A stretch of DNA of 64,000 bases from NCBI GenBank assembly GCA_965183835.1, contig CBCYME010000019.1, forward strand, positions 62,001 to 126,000. Direction: 5' to 3'. A program made the translations under genes and the position numbers. How positions within the stretch are numbered: position 1 is the first letter of the stretch; the number at the start of each line of letters is the position of its first letter. Under the pieces are notes generated by a model, which saw only the letters and a program-made list of their open reading frames with translations, ran no database searches and had not been told where the DNA came from. Shown here in pieces: positions 1 to 9,619 of this stretch. Source of the DNA: OMPR01 sp965183835. Lineage in GTDB: Bacteria > Pseudomonadota > Alphaproteobacteria > Rhodobacterales > Rhodobacteraceae.

Positions 1-1
1 G

Positions 2-229
2 CGCGGACGTGCAAGCGCCCATCGTCAAACGCAATTTGCCTTTAATGCGATGTTCTGCGCGTTGCTGCTGCAAATCGTATTGGGCATCGTGACCGTACTT
101 TATTCTGCACAGTGGCACATTGCCATTACACACCAACTGATGGCTGTGATCCTTTGGGCGCTGATCCTGCGCGCCCGGTTCCTGAGCCTGTATCCCATCG
201 CAACATCTGTCCGAGGACACTCTGCATGA
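2..229 (+). CDS. ctaA: Heme A synthase (CtaA/COX15), 3' end only
   Basis: The last 75 codons of a gene that begins outside the window, open from base 2 to TGA at 227-229. The product converts heme O to heme A for cytochrome oxidase in the inner membrane. Visible are a hydrophobic helix containing LLLQIVLGIVTVLYSA, a second helix with an ITHQLMAVILWALILRA stretch whose His fits a heme ligand of the family, and a short polar tail. The stop overlaps the next start as ATGA, so the M32 peptidase is translationally coupled. The call rests on the C-terminal pattern only; the partial length limits certainty. Confidence 0.7.
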   Translation, partial: RGRASAHRQTQFAFNAMFCALLLQIVLGIVTVLYSAQWHIAITHQLMAVILWALILRARFLSLYPIATSVRGHSA

Positions 230-1695
230 CCGCATTTGATGAACTGATGGGCTTTGCCCGTGAAACCGCTGCTTTGGGCGAGATTTCGGGCCGGTTGGGC
301 TGGGATCAGGAAACCATGATGCCCCGTGGATCTGCGGCGCAACGCGGGCAGGAAATGTCCGCGATCGAGGCGGTTCTGCACGCGCGCCGGTCTGACCCGC
401 GTGTCGGTGAACTGTTGGAAGCAGCACAAGCCCCTGACGAAGTTGGCGCAGCGCACCTGCGCGAAATCCGCAGGGCGTATGAGCGGGCGGTCAAAGTCCC
501 GGCTGATCTGGCTAAAACGCTTGCCCGCGTCACATCCGAAGCGCAAGGGAAATGGGCACAAGCCCGAGCGGACGAAGATGTCGCTGCTTTTCTGCCAGTG
601 TTGGAAGAAGTCGTCGCCCTAAAGCGCGAAGAAGGTGCCGCGCTTGCCAATGGCGGTACACTCTACGATGCGATGGTCGAAGACTATGAGCCAAACACGA
701 CGGGTGACGAGATCGCAACGATCTTTGACGCGATGCGCCCTCGGCTGGTCGATTTAAGGTCTCGGGTTCTTGAAAAGACCGCACCCAATGGAGTCGCGGG
801 CACATTCGATGAAACCAAACAGATGAAGCTGACGCGTAAACTGGCGAAAATCTTTGGCTATGACATGAACCGGGGCCGGGTTGATAAGGCGGTTCACCCT
901 TTCAGCTCTGGCAGTGGTCAGGACGTGCGGATCACGACTCGAACAAATCCAACCGATCCATTCAATTGCTTTTACTCGACAATTCATGAGGTCGGGCATG
1001 GCTGTTACGAGCAAAACATCGACGACCAGTATTTGCTAACCCCATTGGGGCGCGGTGTGTCGATGGGTGTGCATGAAAGCCAAAGCCGGATCTATGAAAA
1101 CCAACTGGGTCGTGGTCGTGCCTTTACCGGGTGGCTTTTCGACGAAATGTCCGAGGTGTTTGGCGATTTCGGCATCGCAGACGCAGATGGCTTTTATGCC
1201 GCTGTAAACAAGGTAAACAACGGCTATATTCGAACCGAAGCGGACGAAGTTCAATACAACCTCCATATCATGCTGCGCTTTGATCTTGAGCGCGCGTTGA
1301 TGCAAGGCGACTTGCAGGTGTCAGAGCTGGAAGCAGCTTGGAACGATCGGTTCGAGGCTGATTTTGGATACGCAGTCGACAAGCCATCAAATGGCTGTCT
1401 GCAGGACGTGCATTGGTCGGTTGGCCTGTTTGGCTATTTCCCAACCTATTCGTTGGGCAATGTCTACGCGGGATGCTTATTCGAGGCGCTTAAATCAGCA
1501 GTCCCGGATCTGGACACCCACTTGGCCGAGGGGGATACCAGCACCGCAACAAGCTGGTTGGGGGACAACCTGCAACGCCACGGCAGCCTTTATGCGCCAC
1601 GCGACGTCATTGAAAAAGCCAGCGGAATGGCCCCGTCAGAGCTGCCGCTTTTGAACTATCTCGACACTAAGTTTTCCGAGATTTACGGGCTTTAA
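226..1695 (+). CDS. Carboxypeptidase M32 (thermostable carboxypeptidase Taq type)
   Basis: A 489-residue cytosolic zinc metallocarboxypeptidase that removes C-terminal residues from peptides. The zinc motif HEVGH is at residues 254-258, followed by the family block GVHESQSRIYENQLGR, where the Glu supplies a further metal ligand. Length matches the usual 490-500. The ATG at 226 is chosen because it overlaps the upstream TGA and has GAGGA about 10 bases before it; an in-frame ATG at 112 lies inside ctaA coding sequence. A strong terminator follows. No signal peptide is seen. Confidence 0.93.
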   Translation: MTAFDELMGFARETAALGEISGRLGWDQETMMPRGSAAQRGQEMSAIEAVLHARRSDPRVGELLEAAQAPDEVGAAHLREIRRAYERAVKVPADLAKTLARVTSEAQGKWAQARADEDVAAFLPVLEEVVALKREEGAALANGGTLYDAMVEDYEPNTTGDEIATIFDAMRPRLVDLRSRVLEKTAPNGVAGTFDETKQMKLTRKLAKIFGYDMNRGRVDKAVHPFSSGSGQDVRITTRTNPTDPFNCFYSTIHEVGHGCYEQNIDDQYLLTPLGRGVSMGVHESQSRIYENQLGRGRAFTGWLFDEMSEVFGDFGIADADGFYAAVNKVNNGYIRTEADEVQYNLHIMLRFDLERALMQGDLQVSELEAAWNDRFEADFGYAVDKPSNGCLQDVHWSVGLFGYFPTYSLGNVYAGCLFEALKSAVPDLDTHLAEGDTSTATSWLGDNLQRHGSLYAPRDVIEKASGMAPSELPLLNYLDTKFSEIYGL

Positions 1696-1722
1696 TCTCA
1701 GACCTTTGTCCTGAAACCTGCG

Positions 1723-1754
1723 AAATGCGGCCAAACTTGTGCCGCATTTTTTTG
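1723..1754 (+). terminator. Rho-independent terminator after the M32 peptidase
   Basis: Nine-base stem AAATGCGGC (1723-1731) pairing with GCCGCATTT (1741-1749), a nine-base loop and a T-run to 1754. It lies 28 bases after the stop at 1695. Confidence 0.85.
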
Positions 1755-1795
1755 TGATCTTCGGCCCCGGTATTTAAGAGTAGCGGGGATTTCGC

Positions 1796-3037
1796 ATGAG
1801 TATTCTTGAGCGTGTGGACGATGTGTCACCAGCGCGGGTTAGCCCGTCGTCTAAGGTCATTGTCATTGATGACTTGCAATACCTTCTTTCGCTCAGAGAG
1901 GCATTCAAAGACGTTCAGAAACGGGACCCCGACTCGGGTGTGTTCTTGTCGTGGGATTGGCTTTTCGATATTTTCTCTTCCAATCCAGGGGAATGGCGGC
2001 TCTGTGCGGTTCAGAATTCAGATGCCCCCACGGGGTATTCCGGGTTCTTGCCCCTGTCCCGAACGCTGCATTGGAGTGAGACAAACGAGGAACTCCAAAC
2101 ATACTACTCAGCGGCGGACCGATTGGGGCTCAGCGATTATGTGGGGTTTGTCTGTGATCCTCAATTTGAAACCTCAGCGATCAAGGCGCTTGCAGCACAC
2201 ATAGCCAAAGATCCCTGGGCGCGGTTGTCGCTGCGATATGAACCGACGGAAAGCCGATCGCACACATTCGCAGAAGTTTTTGAGAAGATGGATGATTTCT
2301 CAGTCTCTTTGCCTGAATATCGGATCAACAAAGGCGAAACCAATCAATTGGTATGCCCTGTTTTGTCGCTGCCGCCAGATTATGAAAGCTATGTCACGGG
2401 ATTGGGTCGTCGATCTCGCAAAAAACTGAGACGGTTTGAGCGTCGCCTAGCAGAGTTGGCCGCGCCGAAATTTGTTGTATCCAAAGGCGCACAGGTCGCG
2501 TCGGATTGTGACAAATTGTTAGAGCTTTGGAGCCTAAAGTGGGGAGATCAAAAAAGCCCCTCCAAGGCCAAAGCCTTAAAAAATAAGTATCGTGAGTTTT
2601 TAGATCGGTCGCACCGACTGGGAATGCTGTTTCTCGTCTGCCTCTGGGATGGAGAAAAGATGCTGGGGGCAATGGCCCATCTTGTCGACCCGGATGCGCG
2701 AAAATTGCACAGCGTAATAGAAGGGCGCGATCCCGAATGTGAGGATCTTGGCATCGGAACATTGCTTCATCACTATGCCATTCGCCAATCGATCCGTGCC
2801 AAATGCACTAGCTATGACTTTGGGCACGGCGATGCAGATTACAAATACAGGCTGGGGGCAGAAGATGTTCCCGTTTCCTATCTGTCGATCCGGCGTCGGT
2901 CCACCGCAGAACGTTCTGTTTTGGATCCAACAATGAGCGTTCAGGCTTTGCGGGAAATTGAAACATTTTTGCAAGCCGGTGAAGTTGAGAAAGCTAAGTA
3001 CAGTGTTAAGCAATTGAAATCAGCACTTTCAAAGTAA
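1796..3037 (+). CDS. GNAT/FemAB-fold acyltransferase of the CelD (BioF2-like) type
   Basis: A 413-residue soluble protein. The C-terminal half carries the family pattern: a basic GRRSRKKLRRFERRL helix, a DLGIGTLLHHYAI acyl-CoA-binding-like segment and a YDFGHGDADYKYRLG block, which matches the 'DF..G...YK.R.G' signature of the Acetyltransf_6 family. Members are linked to cellulose or other polysaccharide modification, but the substrate cannot be read from this sequence. The gene stands alone between two terminators, 41 bases after the upstream one. The start at ATG 1796 is preceded by a GGGGA Shine-Dalgarno. Confidence 0.75.
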   Translation: MSILERVDDVSPARVSPSSKVIVIDDLQYLLSLREAFKDVQKRDPDSGVFLSWDWLFDIFSSNPGEWRLCAVQNSDAPTGYSGFLPLSRTLHWSETNEELQTYYSAADRLGLSDYVGFVCDPQFETSAIKALAAHIAKDPWARLSLRYEPTESRSHTFAEVFEKMDDFSVSLPEYRINKGETNQLVCPVLSLPPDYESYVTGLGRRSRKKLRRFERRLAELAAPKFVVSKGAQVASDCDKLLELWSLKWGDQKSPSKAKALKNKYREFLDRSHRLGMLFLVCLWDGEKMLGAMAHLVDPDARKLHSVIEGRDPECEDLGIGTLLHHYAIRQSIRAKCTSYDFGHGDADYKYRLGAEDVPVSYLSIRRRSTAERSVLDPTMSVQALREIETFLQAGEVEKAKYSVKQLKSALSK

Positions 3038-3133
3038 CGCGCATCTCTTTGAAAATATTAGAAAAGGTGTTCCGAAAGTAGGGGGTTGAATTGCATTCCA
3101 GTCTCAGTCCGAAGATTTCGTTCCTCTGACCCT

Positions 3134-3168
3134 CAAACAAAAAGGGTGCCAAAAACTTGGCACCCTTT
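3134..3168 (-). terminator. Terminator of gyrA
   Basis: Stem AAAGGGTGCC (3141-3150) with GGCACCCTTT (3159-3168). Read on the minus strand, the hairpin is followed by a TTTTTGTTT tract. It may also stop the convergent acyltransferase transcript. Confidence 0.85.
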
Positions 3169-3173
3169 GTCAT

Positions 3174-5909
3174 TTATTCTTCTTCGAGTTTTTCCTCGTC
3201 GCCCTGTTCGGCGATCCAGGCGACACTGACAACCTCTTCTCCCTTGCCAGTGTTAAAGACGCGGACTCCGCCAGCGCTGCGCGAGCGGAACGATATCCCA
3301 TCAACAGGCACCCGGATAGACTGCCCCTTTGTGGTGGCGAGCATAATTTGATCGTCCATCTCTACAGGGAACGACGCAATCAAATCACCGCCGCGCATGG
3401 CCTTGTCCATGGCTGTTACACCCATGCCGCCACGACCCCGAACGGGGTAATCATGAGACGAGCTGAGTTTACCAGACCCACCCTTGGTGATGGTAAGAAT
3501 CAGGTTTTCAGCAGCGGACATCGCGGCGTACCGCTCTTGGCTAATCGTGGCCATCGCGTTGCCCTCTTCTTCGTCGGGCATTTCCGCATCGTCAGCCAGA
3601 CCTGCGACGGCGCGGCGCATCTTCAGATAGGCGACACGCTCATCCGAGGTGGCTTCGAAATGGCGAATGACAGACATCGAAACAACACGATCAGGGCTCG
3701 ACAGTCTGATCCCACGCACACCGGTGGATTTGCGGCCCTTAAAGACGCGTACATCGGTGGTTTGGAACCGGATTGCGCGACCAGAGTTTGTCACCAGCAT
3801 CACATCGTCGTCTTCTGAACAAATGCGCGCGTTGACCAGCTCAACATCGTCTGACAATTCCATCGCGATTTTGCCGTTCCGCTTCACATTGGTAAAGTCG
3901 CTCAATGCGTTACGGCGTACATCTCCAGCGCTGGTAGCAAAGATGATCTGCAGATTTTCCCACTCATCCTCGGGCACGTCGACAGGCATGATCGCTGCAA
4001 TCGATACCCCGGGAGGGATTGGCAAGATATTGACGATGGCTTTGCCTTTGGCAGTACGCCCCCCTTGCGGCAGGCGCCACGTCTTGAGCTTGTATACCAT
4101 GCCGTCCGTGGTGAAGAACAACAGTTGCGTATGTGTGTTGGCCACAAAGAGCGTGGTAATCACGTCTTCTTCTTTGGTCTGCATGCCCGAAACACCCTTG
4201 CCGCCGCGCTTTTGCGCACGGAAATCGGCGAGAGGGGTCCGTTTGATGTAACCACCGGATGTGACGGTCACGACCATGTCTTCGCGTTCGATCAGATCTT
4301 CGTCGTCCATGTCACCGGACCAGTCGACGATTTCAGTCCGACGCGGCACGGCAAACTGATCGCGCACTTCGCGCAATTCGTCGCCGATGATCCCCATGAT
4401 ACGGTCGCGCGAGCCCAGAATTTCAAGGTACTCTTTGATCTTACCTGCGAGTTCCTCTAGCTCGTCGGTGACTTCTTTAACGCCGATCTGTGTCAAACGT
4501 TGTAGACGGAGTTCCAAAATCGCACGGGCCTGTGTTTCGGACAGGTTATATGTGCCATCGTCATTCGCCGTATGGGTCGGATCGTCGATTAACGCGATGT
4601 ATTCAAGGATCGGTTGCGCAGGCCAACGGCGTGTCATCAGCTTTTCGCGGGCCTCAGCAGCGTCAGCAGACTGGCGGATGGTCGTAACGATTTCGTCGAT
4701 GTTTGTGACCGCGACGGCCAAGCCACACAAGATGTGGCTGCGTTCGCGCGCCTTGCGCAACAGATACGCGGTCCGGCGGGCAACAACATCTTCGCGGAAA
4801 TCGATGAACGATGTCAGGAACCGGCGCAGTGTCAGCTGCTCTGGGCGACCACCGTTCAGGGCCAGCATGTTACAGCCAAAATAGGTCTGCATAGGCGAGA
4901 AACGGAACAGCTGATTCAGAACCACTTCGGGCGTTGCATCGCGTTTCAGTTCAACAACAACACGGACACCATTGCGGTCTGATTCATCCTGAACATGCGC
5001 GACGCCTTCGATCCGCTTTTCGCGGACGGCTTCGGCGATCTTTTCGATCATCGACGCTTTGTTCACCTGATAGGGGATTTCGTCCACGACAATCGCATAA
5101 CGATCACGGCGAATTTCTTCGACGCGGGTTTTGGCCCGAATAACAACGCTGCCGCGCCCTTCGAGATAGGCTTTGCGCGCGCCGGTGCGTCCCAACATTA
5201 TGGCACCAGTCGGGAAATCCGGCCCGGGAACATAATCAATCAGCTGTTCGCTGGTCAGGTCCGGTTCGTCAATCAACGCCAATGTGGCAGTGATCACCTC
5301 GCCCAAGTTGTGCGGGGGGATATTGGTGGCCATACCGACCGCAATACCACCAGCGCCATTAACCAACATGTTCGGGAAACGCGCCGGCAGAACCGTAGGC
5401 TCCCGGTCTTTGCCATCATAGTTGTCTTGGAAATCAACGGTTTCTTTGTCGATATCGGACAGCAAAAAGGCAGCTGGCTTGTCCATCCGAACTTCGGTGT
5501 AACGCATGGCTGCCGGGTTATCCCCGTCCATTGAGCCAAAGTTCCCCTGACCATCCAGCAGCGGCAAAGACATCGAGAAATCTTGGGCCATACGCACCAA
5601 CGCGTCATAAATCGCGCTGTCACCGTGGGGGTGGTATTTACCCATCACATCGCCAACAGGGCGCGCTGATTTACGATAAGATTTTTCGTGCGTGTTGTTG
5701 GTTTCGTGCATCGCATAAAGAATGCGTCGATGAACCGGTTTCAGGCCATCACGCAGGTCTGGAATGGCACGAGAGACGATAACCGACATCGCATAGTCGA
5801 GATACGAAGTGCGCATCTCAGATTCGATGGAAACGGTTGGCCCATCGTACGCAGGGCGTTCCGGTGGGGTTTCATCCATGTTTTCAGGGGTTTCTGGCGT
5901 ATCGCTCAC
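3174..5909 (-). CDS. gyrA: DNA gyrase subunit A
   Basis: A 911-residue subunit that cuts and rejoins DNA in the A2B2 gyrase, which introduces negative supercoils. The N-terminal block around SARPVGDVMGKYHPHGD is followed by SAIYDALVRMAQDFS, the quinolone-resistance region with wild-type-like Ser and Asp. The active Tyr is in AMRYTEVRM. The C-terminal half holds the beta-pinwheel repeats, including GYIKRTPLADF, and the family GyrA-box QKRGGKGV. The tail is acidic. The start read here is GTG at 5909; an ATG ten codons inside (5879) is the alternative. The gene is monocistronic with its own terminator. Confidence 0.97.
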   Translation of the reverse strand: MSDTPETPENMDETPPERPAYDGPTVSIESEMRTSYLDYAMSVIVSRAIPDLRDGLKPVHRRILYAMHETNNTHEKSYRKSARPVGDVMGKYHPHGDSAIYDALVRMAQDFSMSLPLLDGQGNFGSMDGDNPAAMRYTEVRMDKPAAFLLSDIDKETVDFQDNYDGKDREPTVLPARFPNMLVNGAGGIAVGMATNIPPHNLGEVITATLALIDEPDLTSEQLIDYVPGPDFPTGAIMLGRTGARKAYLEGRGSVVIRAKTRVEEIRRDRYAIVVDEIPYQVNKASMIEKIAEAVREKRIEGVAHVQDESDRNGVRVVVELKRDATPEVVLNQLFRFSPMQTYFGCNMLALNGGRPEQLTLRRFLTSFIDFREDVVARRTAYLLRKARERSHILCGLAVAVTNIDEIVTTIRQSADAAEAREKLMTRRWPAQPILEYIALIDDPTHTANDDGTYNLSETQARAILELRLQRLTQIGVKEVTDELEELAGKIKEYLEILGSRDRIMGIIGDELREVRDQFAVPRRTEIVDWSGDMDDEDLIEREDMVVTVTSGGYIKRTPLADFRAQKRGGKGVSGMQTKEEDVITTLFVANTHTQLLFFTTDGMVYKLKTWRLPQGGRTAKGKAIVNILPIPPGVSIAAIMPVDVPEDEWENLQIIFATSAGDVRRNALSDFTNVKRNGKIAMELSDDVELVNARICSEDDDVMLVTNSGRAIRFQTTDVRVFKGRKSTGVRGIRLSSPDRVVSMSVIRHFEATSDERVAYLKMRRAVAGLADDAEMPDEEEGNAMATISQERYAAMSAAENLILTITKGGSGKLSSSHDYPVRGRGGMGVTAMDKAMRGGDLIASFPVEMDDQIMLATTKGQSIRVPVDGISFRSRSAGGVRVFNTGKGEEVVSVAWIAEQGDEEKLEEE

Positions 5910-6102
5910 GTATGCAGCCCGTTCTTTGTGCAGGGTCTATATATTGTGGATGTACCATATCAGAGAGGGCATATGGGGTGCAAGCCAGCAGGTGAAACTG
6001 GTGTCATTTACCGTTCATAAATCAGTAACACTTTGTTTTTGTGCATCATTAACCAATTTTGTGGTACCCTAAAGAGACCGAACCAGAAACTGGAGGTCAA
6101 TA

Positions 6103-6372
6103 ATGGAGCAGAACGAAACAGAACTGATGCTCAAAGGCTACGGTCTGACCACGGCCGAATTCTTCTATCACATGCCGGACTATATCCACGTCCTAAACAC
6201 ATTTGTCTGGCAAGAATATGATCTGGCACCAGATCATCGACGGTTGTTCGATTTCATCGAATTCTGGTAGCGAGAGATCGACGGGCCGCTACATTCCGTC
6301 CGTTTTACACATCGCAAGATGATCGGGCCCGGCGAATGGCAAAACATGGTCGGTGAATTCAAGGTACATTAA
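6103..6372 (+). pseudogene. usg: Usg family protein, interrupted by an in-frame TAG
   Basis: From ATG 6103 (GGAGG ten bases upstream) the frame encodes an Usg-type protein of 89 codons ending TAA 6370-6372. Key stretches are ETELMLKGYGLTTAEFF, LAPDHRRLFDFIEFW and GPLHSVRFTHRKM. Codon 56 is TAG (6268-6270) where family members have Gln (CAG), so a single C-to-T change gives a 55-residue product. Sequence after the stop is still perfectly family-like, so the change is recent or a base-call error. Usg proteins are small alphaproteobacterial proteins of unknown function named for a position upstream of a trp gene. Here it lies convergent to the radical SAM gene. Confidence 0.8.
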
Positions 6373-6375
6373 CCG

Positions 6376-7329
6376 TCAGGCTGAACAGCTCGCCCCGCCC
6401 AAAACGCAGAACTTTGCACAATGGGGGTGGTTCAACTGAACATCTTGCTCGGCCGCTTCCAACGTGTTCCCCATTTCGAACTCGGGAGAGTAGGGAAGAA
6501 GCGTGCAGGCCAAAACCGCCGGCGTCGCAGCGCCCTTGCGTTTCACAACCATGCGGGAACTGGCACACATGATGGCATCGGGGGATTTGTTGAGAATCCC
6601 CCAGCAGGCCGTTGTGATTTCAGGCACCTCTACGGTTTCATCCATTTCGGGGAACAGGACAGTCTGGCCTGGATTGAATGCGTCGATGTCAAAGCCGTGC
6701 TGCTCAAAGAACGCGGCGTATCCGGTGCGGCTGTCGGTTTCGCTATCACTCCAGAGGGTGCGGCCGGCAACGGCCATCTTGATCCCACTGTCCCGCAGCC
6801 AGATCATCCCCTGCAGCGTCTTCTCAAAACTTCCTGTACCACGTTCTTCGTCGTGCAGGTCGGCGCGAAAATGATCGACAGAGATGCGCAGCGTAAGTTT
6901 GTCGCCGAAATCGGCTTTCAAGCCAAGCAACCCTTCACGCATGGATCTACGCATCATCGGCAGCATCGCGTTGGTAAGGATCAAGACCTCGTAACCACGC
7001 TCTAACGACGCGCGCGCCATGTCGATCATCTGCGGATTCATGAACGGTTCACCGCCGGTAAAGGCGATTTCACGCACCTTCCAGTCGCGTTCGATAAGCT
7101 GATCGAGATAGGTGCGTACCTCATCCGCAGTGATGTAAACCAGCGCATCATTTGTTGGGCTGCTTTCAATATAGCAGTTGTGGCATTCGATGTTGCACAG
7201 GGTTCCGGTGTTGAACCAAAGCGTTTCGGGATGGGACAATGCGACCGACGCTCGGGTCTGTCCATCCGCAGTCACAAAACGGTCGTGGAACTTTCCGAAG
7301 TTGGCTGTTGATGGATTTAGATCTTTCAT
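6376..7329 (-). CDS. Radical SAM protein with Cys-rich C-terminus
   Basis: A 317-residue protein. CNIECHNC (about residues 43-50) is the CxxxCxxC motif that binds the SAM-cleaving 4Fe-4S cluster, followed by the FTGGEPFMNP glycine-rich motif. The C-terminus ends in a Cys cluster (HCAKFCVLGGASCS), with further Cys at ACWGIL, MCASS and ACTLL, so one or more extra clusters of a SPASM-like type are likely. The substrate is not identifiable. It starts at ATG 7329 and ends 3 bases from the convergent usg reading frame, with zwf divergent upstream. No precursor peptide gene is visible beside it. Confidence 0.8.
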   Translation of the reverse strand: MKDLNPSTANFGKFHDRFVTADGQTRASVALSHPETLWFNTGTLCNIECHNCYIESSPTNDALVYITADEVRTYLDQLIERDWKVREIAFTGGEPFMNPQMIDMARASLERGYEVLILTNAMLPMMRRSMREGLLGLKADFGDKLTLRISVDHFRADLHDEERGTGSFEKTLQGMIWLRDSGIKMAVAGRTLWSDSETDSRTGYAAFFEQHGFDIDAFNPGQTVLFPEMDETVEVPEITTACWGILNKSPDAIMCASSRMVVKRKGAATPAVLACTLLPYSPEFEMGNTLEAAEQDVQLNHPHCAKFCVLGGASCSA

Positions 7330-7485
7330 TGTCGCATTCCGGCTTGGTAATTCCGGTTTGATCTAGCCTATTCTGGGAGAGAAGTTAAAGTCGTCACAAA
7401 AGGTTTGACGGAGTTGTGATGAAGTCGTGGTCAAAGACTGCGATGGTCAGTTTGCTCTCGTTGGACACTCTACAAAGGACACAGA

Positions 7486-8952
7486 ATGGTATCGCGTCTC
7501 ATTCCAGTCGATCCCTTTGACCTGGTGATTTTTGGCGGCACCGGGGATTTGGCACGTCGTAAAATCCTGCCGGCGTTGTTCCGGCGGTTCTGCGCCGGGC
7601 AAATGTCTGCGGGCACGCAAATCATTGGCGCTGCACGAAGTGCGCTGGATGCAGCGTCCTACCGTGCCTTTGTGACGGATGCGTTGAACGAATTTGCCCC
7701 CAATCGCGCGTGCGAAGACGGAACGCTCAGCGGGTTTCTCGCGATCATTGACTACGTTGCAATTGATGCAACGGGCAAAGACGGGTGGGAAACGTTGGTT
7801 GAACGTGTGCAGGGCGACCGCGTCCGCGCCTTTTATTTTTCTGTGGGGCCAAGCCTGTTCGCGCCCCTTGCGGAGCGTATCAACAGTTATGGTCTCTCAA
7901 CGGAAACCTCACGGATTGTCGTCGAAAAGCCGTTCGGGCATGATCTGACCAGCGCGCGGGCACTGAACGCGACCTTGGCGGATAATTTTGATGAAAGTCA
8001 GATTTATCGGATTGATCACTATCTGGGCAAGGAAACAGTTCAGAATCTGATGGCGATCCGGTTCGGGAATATGTTGTTCGAACCGCTCTGGAACAGCCAG
8101 TATGTCGACCACATTCAAATTACGGTCGCTGAAAGCGTCGGTGTTGGTGGGCGCGGTGGGTATTATGATCGCGCTGGTGCGATGCGCGATATGATGCAGA
8201 ACCATCTGATGCAGCTGTTGTGTCTGATCGCGATGGAACCACCTGCTAAGTTTGACCCTGATGCGGTGCGGGATGAAAAGCTGAAAGTGATCAGGGCGTT
8301 GGACCCGGTTCAGCCGCATCATATTGTTCGGGGCCAATACAACGTCGAGCATGAAGATGCAGACGCGCACCCCAGTTATCGCGAAGCCGTCGAGGATCCG
8401 CGCTCGACAACGGAAAGTTACATTGCGCTTAAGGCTCATATCAGCAATTGGCGTTGGGCGAATACGCCCTTTTATCTGCGGACAGGTAAGCGGCTGGTGG
8501 CACGGTCTTCGGTCATCAATGTCATGTTCAAAGACGCGCCTCATGCTATTTTTGGACAAGAAGCCGGGCGTCATGCCAATGTTTTGTCTATTCGGTTGCA
8601 GCCAAACGAAGGCATTACGCTTAAGGTGACGATAAAAGAACCGGGACCGGGAGGGATGCGATTGTTGGATGTTCCCTTGGACATGAGCTTTGCCGAGGCG
8701 CTTGGTGCAGAAGGCGGCGATCCGCCGGATGCTTATGAGCGGCTCATCGTGGACGTAATCCGCGGCAATCAAACCTTGTTTATGCGCGGTGATGAAGTTG
8801 AGGCCGCCTGGGGATGGACAGATCCCATTATAGCCGGGTGGCAAGCGAGAGGGGACGTTCCCAAACCCTATGAAAGTGGCAGTACCGGCCCAGGGGACGC
8901 CGAGTTGTTGATGAAACGAGATGGGCGCAAGTGGCAGGGGATTAAACCATGA
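7486..8952 (+). CDS. zwf: Glucose-6-phosphate 1-dehydrogenase
   Basis: A 488-residue cytosolic enzyme oxidising glucose-6-phosphate to 6-phosphogluconolactone with NAD(P)+. The dinucleotide-binding GGTGDLARRKILPAL is near residue 20, the substrate-binding/catalytic block RIDHYLGKETVQN near residue 178, and VEKPFGHD lies just before it. Length is normal. First gene of the zwf-pgl-pgi operon; its TGA overlaps the pgl start by four bases. This cluster feeds the Entner-Doudoroff and pentose phosphate routes. Confidence 0.97.
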   Translation: MVSRLIPVDPFDLVIFGGTGDLARRKILPALFRRFCAGQMSAGTQIIGAARSALDAASYRAFVTDALNEFAPNRACEDGTLSGFLAIIDYVAIDATGKDGWETLVERVQGDRVRAFYFSVGPSLFAPLAERINSYGLSTETSRIVVEKPFGHDLTSARALNATLADNFDESQIYRIDHYLGKETVQNLMAIRFGNMLFEPLWNSQYVDHIQITVAESVGVGGRGGYYDRAGAMRDMMQNHLMQLLCLIAMEPPAKFDPDAVRDEKLKVIRALDPVQPHHIVRGQYNVEHEDADAHPSYREAVEDPRSTTESYIALKAHISNWRWANTPFYLRTGKRLVARSSVINVMFKDAPHAIFGQEAGRHANVLSIRLQPNEGITLKVTIKEPGPGGMRLLDVPLDMSFAEALGAEGGDPPDAYERLIVDVIRGNQTLFMRGDEVEAAWGWTDPIIAGWQARGDVPKPYESGSTGPGDAELLMKRDGRKWQGIKP

Positions 8953-9611
8953 ACTTTCTGGAATATTCAGATCGCGACATGCTGGCCATTGATGTGGCCA
9001 ATAATATTGCGGGTGATTTGAAGAGCGCACTATTGCACCACGAAACGGTCTCGATGGCCGTCCCGGGGGGAACCACGCCTGGGCCCATTTTTGATAACCT
9101 TTGTGCGGCTTTGCTGGATTGGGATCGGGTGCATGTGCTGCCAACAGACGAACGGTGTGTCCCTAGGACAGATTCGCGTTCGAATGGACGAATGATCATG
9201 GATCGGCTGTTTGTCGGTAAGGCTGCAGAGGCAACGTTTTTGCCCTTGTATGACCCGTCGAACGAACAGTCAGAAGACCCCGCTATGAGGTTAGAGCGTG
9301 AACTGCCTTTGTCGGTGTTGTTGCTTGGGATGGGGGCCGATATGCATACTGCGTCTCTGTTTCCGGGCATGGACAACTTGTCGATAGCCTTATCCGCAAA
9401 CGCCCCAGTGTTGGTTTTGGCACAGCCTGTTTCACAGCCAGAAGACCGGATATCGCTATCCGCGCCAGTCTTGAACGGGGCGCTTTCTAAACATCTTGTT
9501 GTTTTTGGGACAGAAAAACGTGATGCATTTGAACGCGCGCTGACCTTGCCCCCAGAGGATGCGCCGATTACAGCAGTGCTGGATAGTATGACCGTACATT
9601 GGGCGGAGTAG
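8949..9611 (+). CDS. pgl: 6-phosphogluconolactonase (DevB type)
   Basis: A 220-residue enzyme hydrolysing 6-phosphogluconolactone to 6-phosphogluconate, the step after Zwf. Family features seen: MAVPGGTTPGPIFDNL near the N-terminus, VHVLPTDERCVPRTDSRSN in the middle and LLLGMGADMHTASLFPG. Start ATG 8949 overlaps the zwf stop (ATGA) and the pgi start follows 8 bases after its stop, so the three genes are one operon. Confidence 0.95.
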   Translation: MNFLEYSDRDMLAIDVANNIAGDLKSALLHHETVSMAVPGGTTPGPIFDNLCAALLDWDRVHVLPTDERCVPRTDSRSNGRMIMDRLFVGKAAEATFLPLYDPSNEQSEDPAMRLERELPLSVLLLGMGADMHTASLFPGMDNLSIALSANAPVLVLAQPVSQPEDRISLSAPVLNGALSKHLVVFGTEKRDAFERALTLPPEDAPITAVLDSMTVHWAE

Positions 9612-9619
9612 ATTGATTT

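Noticed and set aside
3348..5534. Long plus-strand frames opposite gyrA
   Set aside because: Antisense shadows of a high-confidence gene with no independent features.
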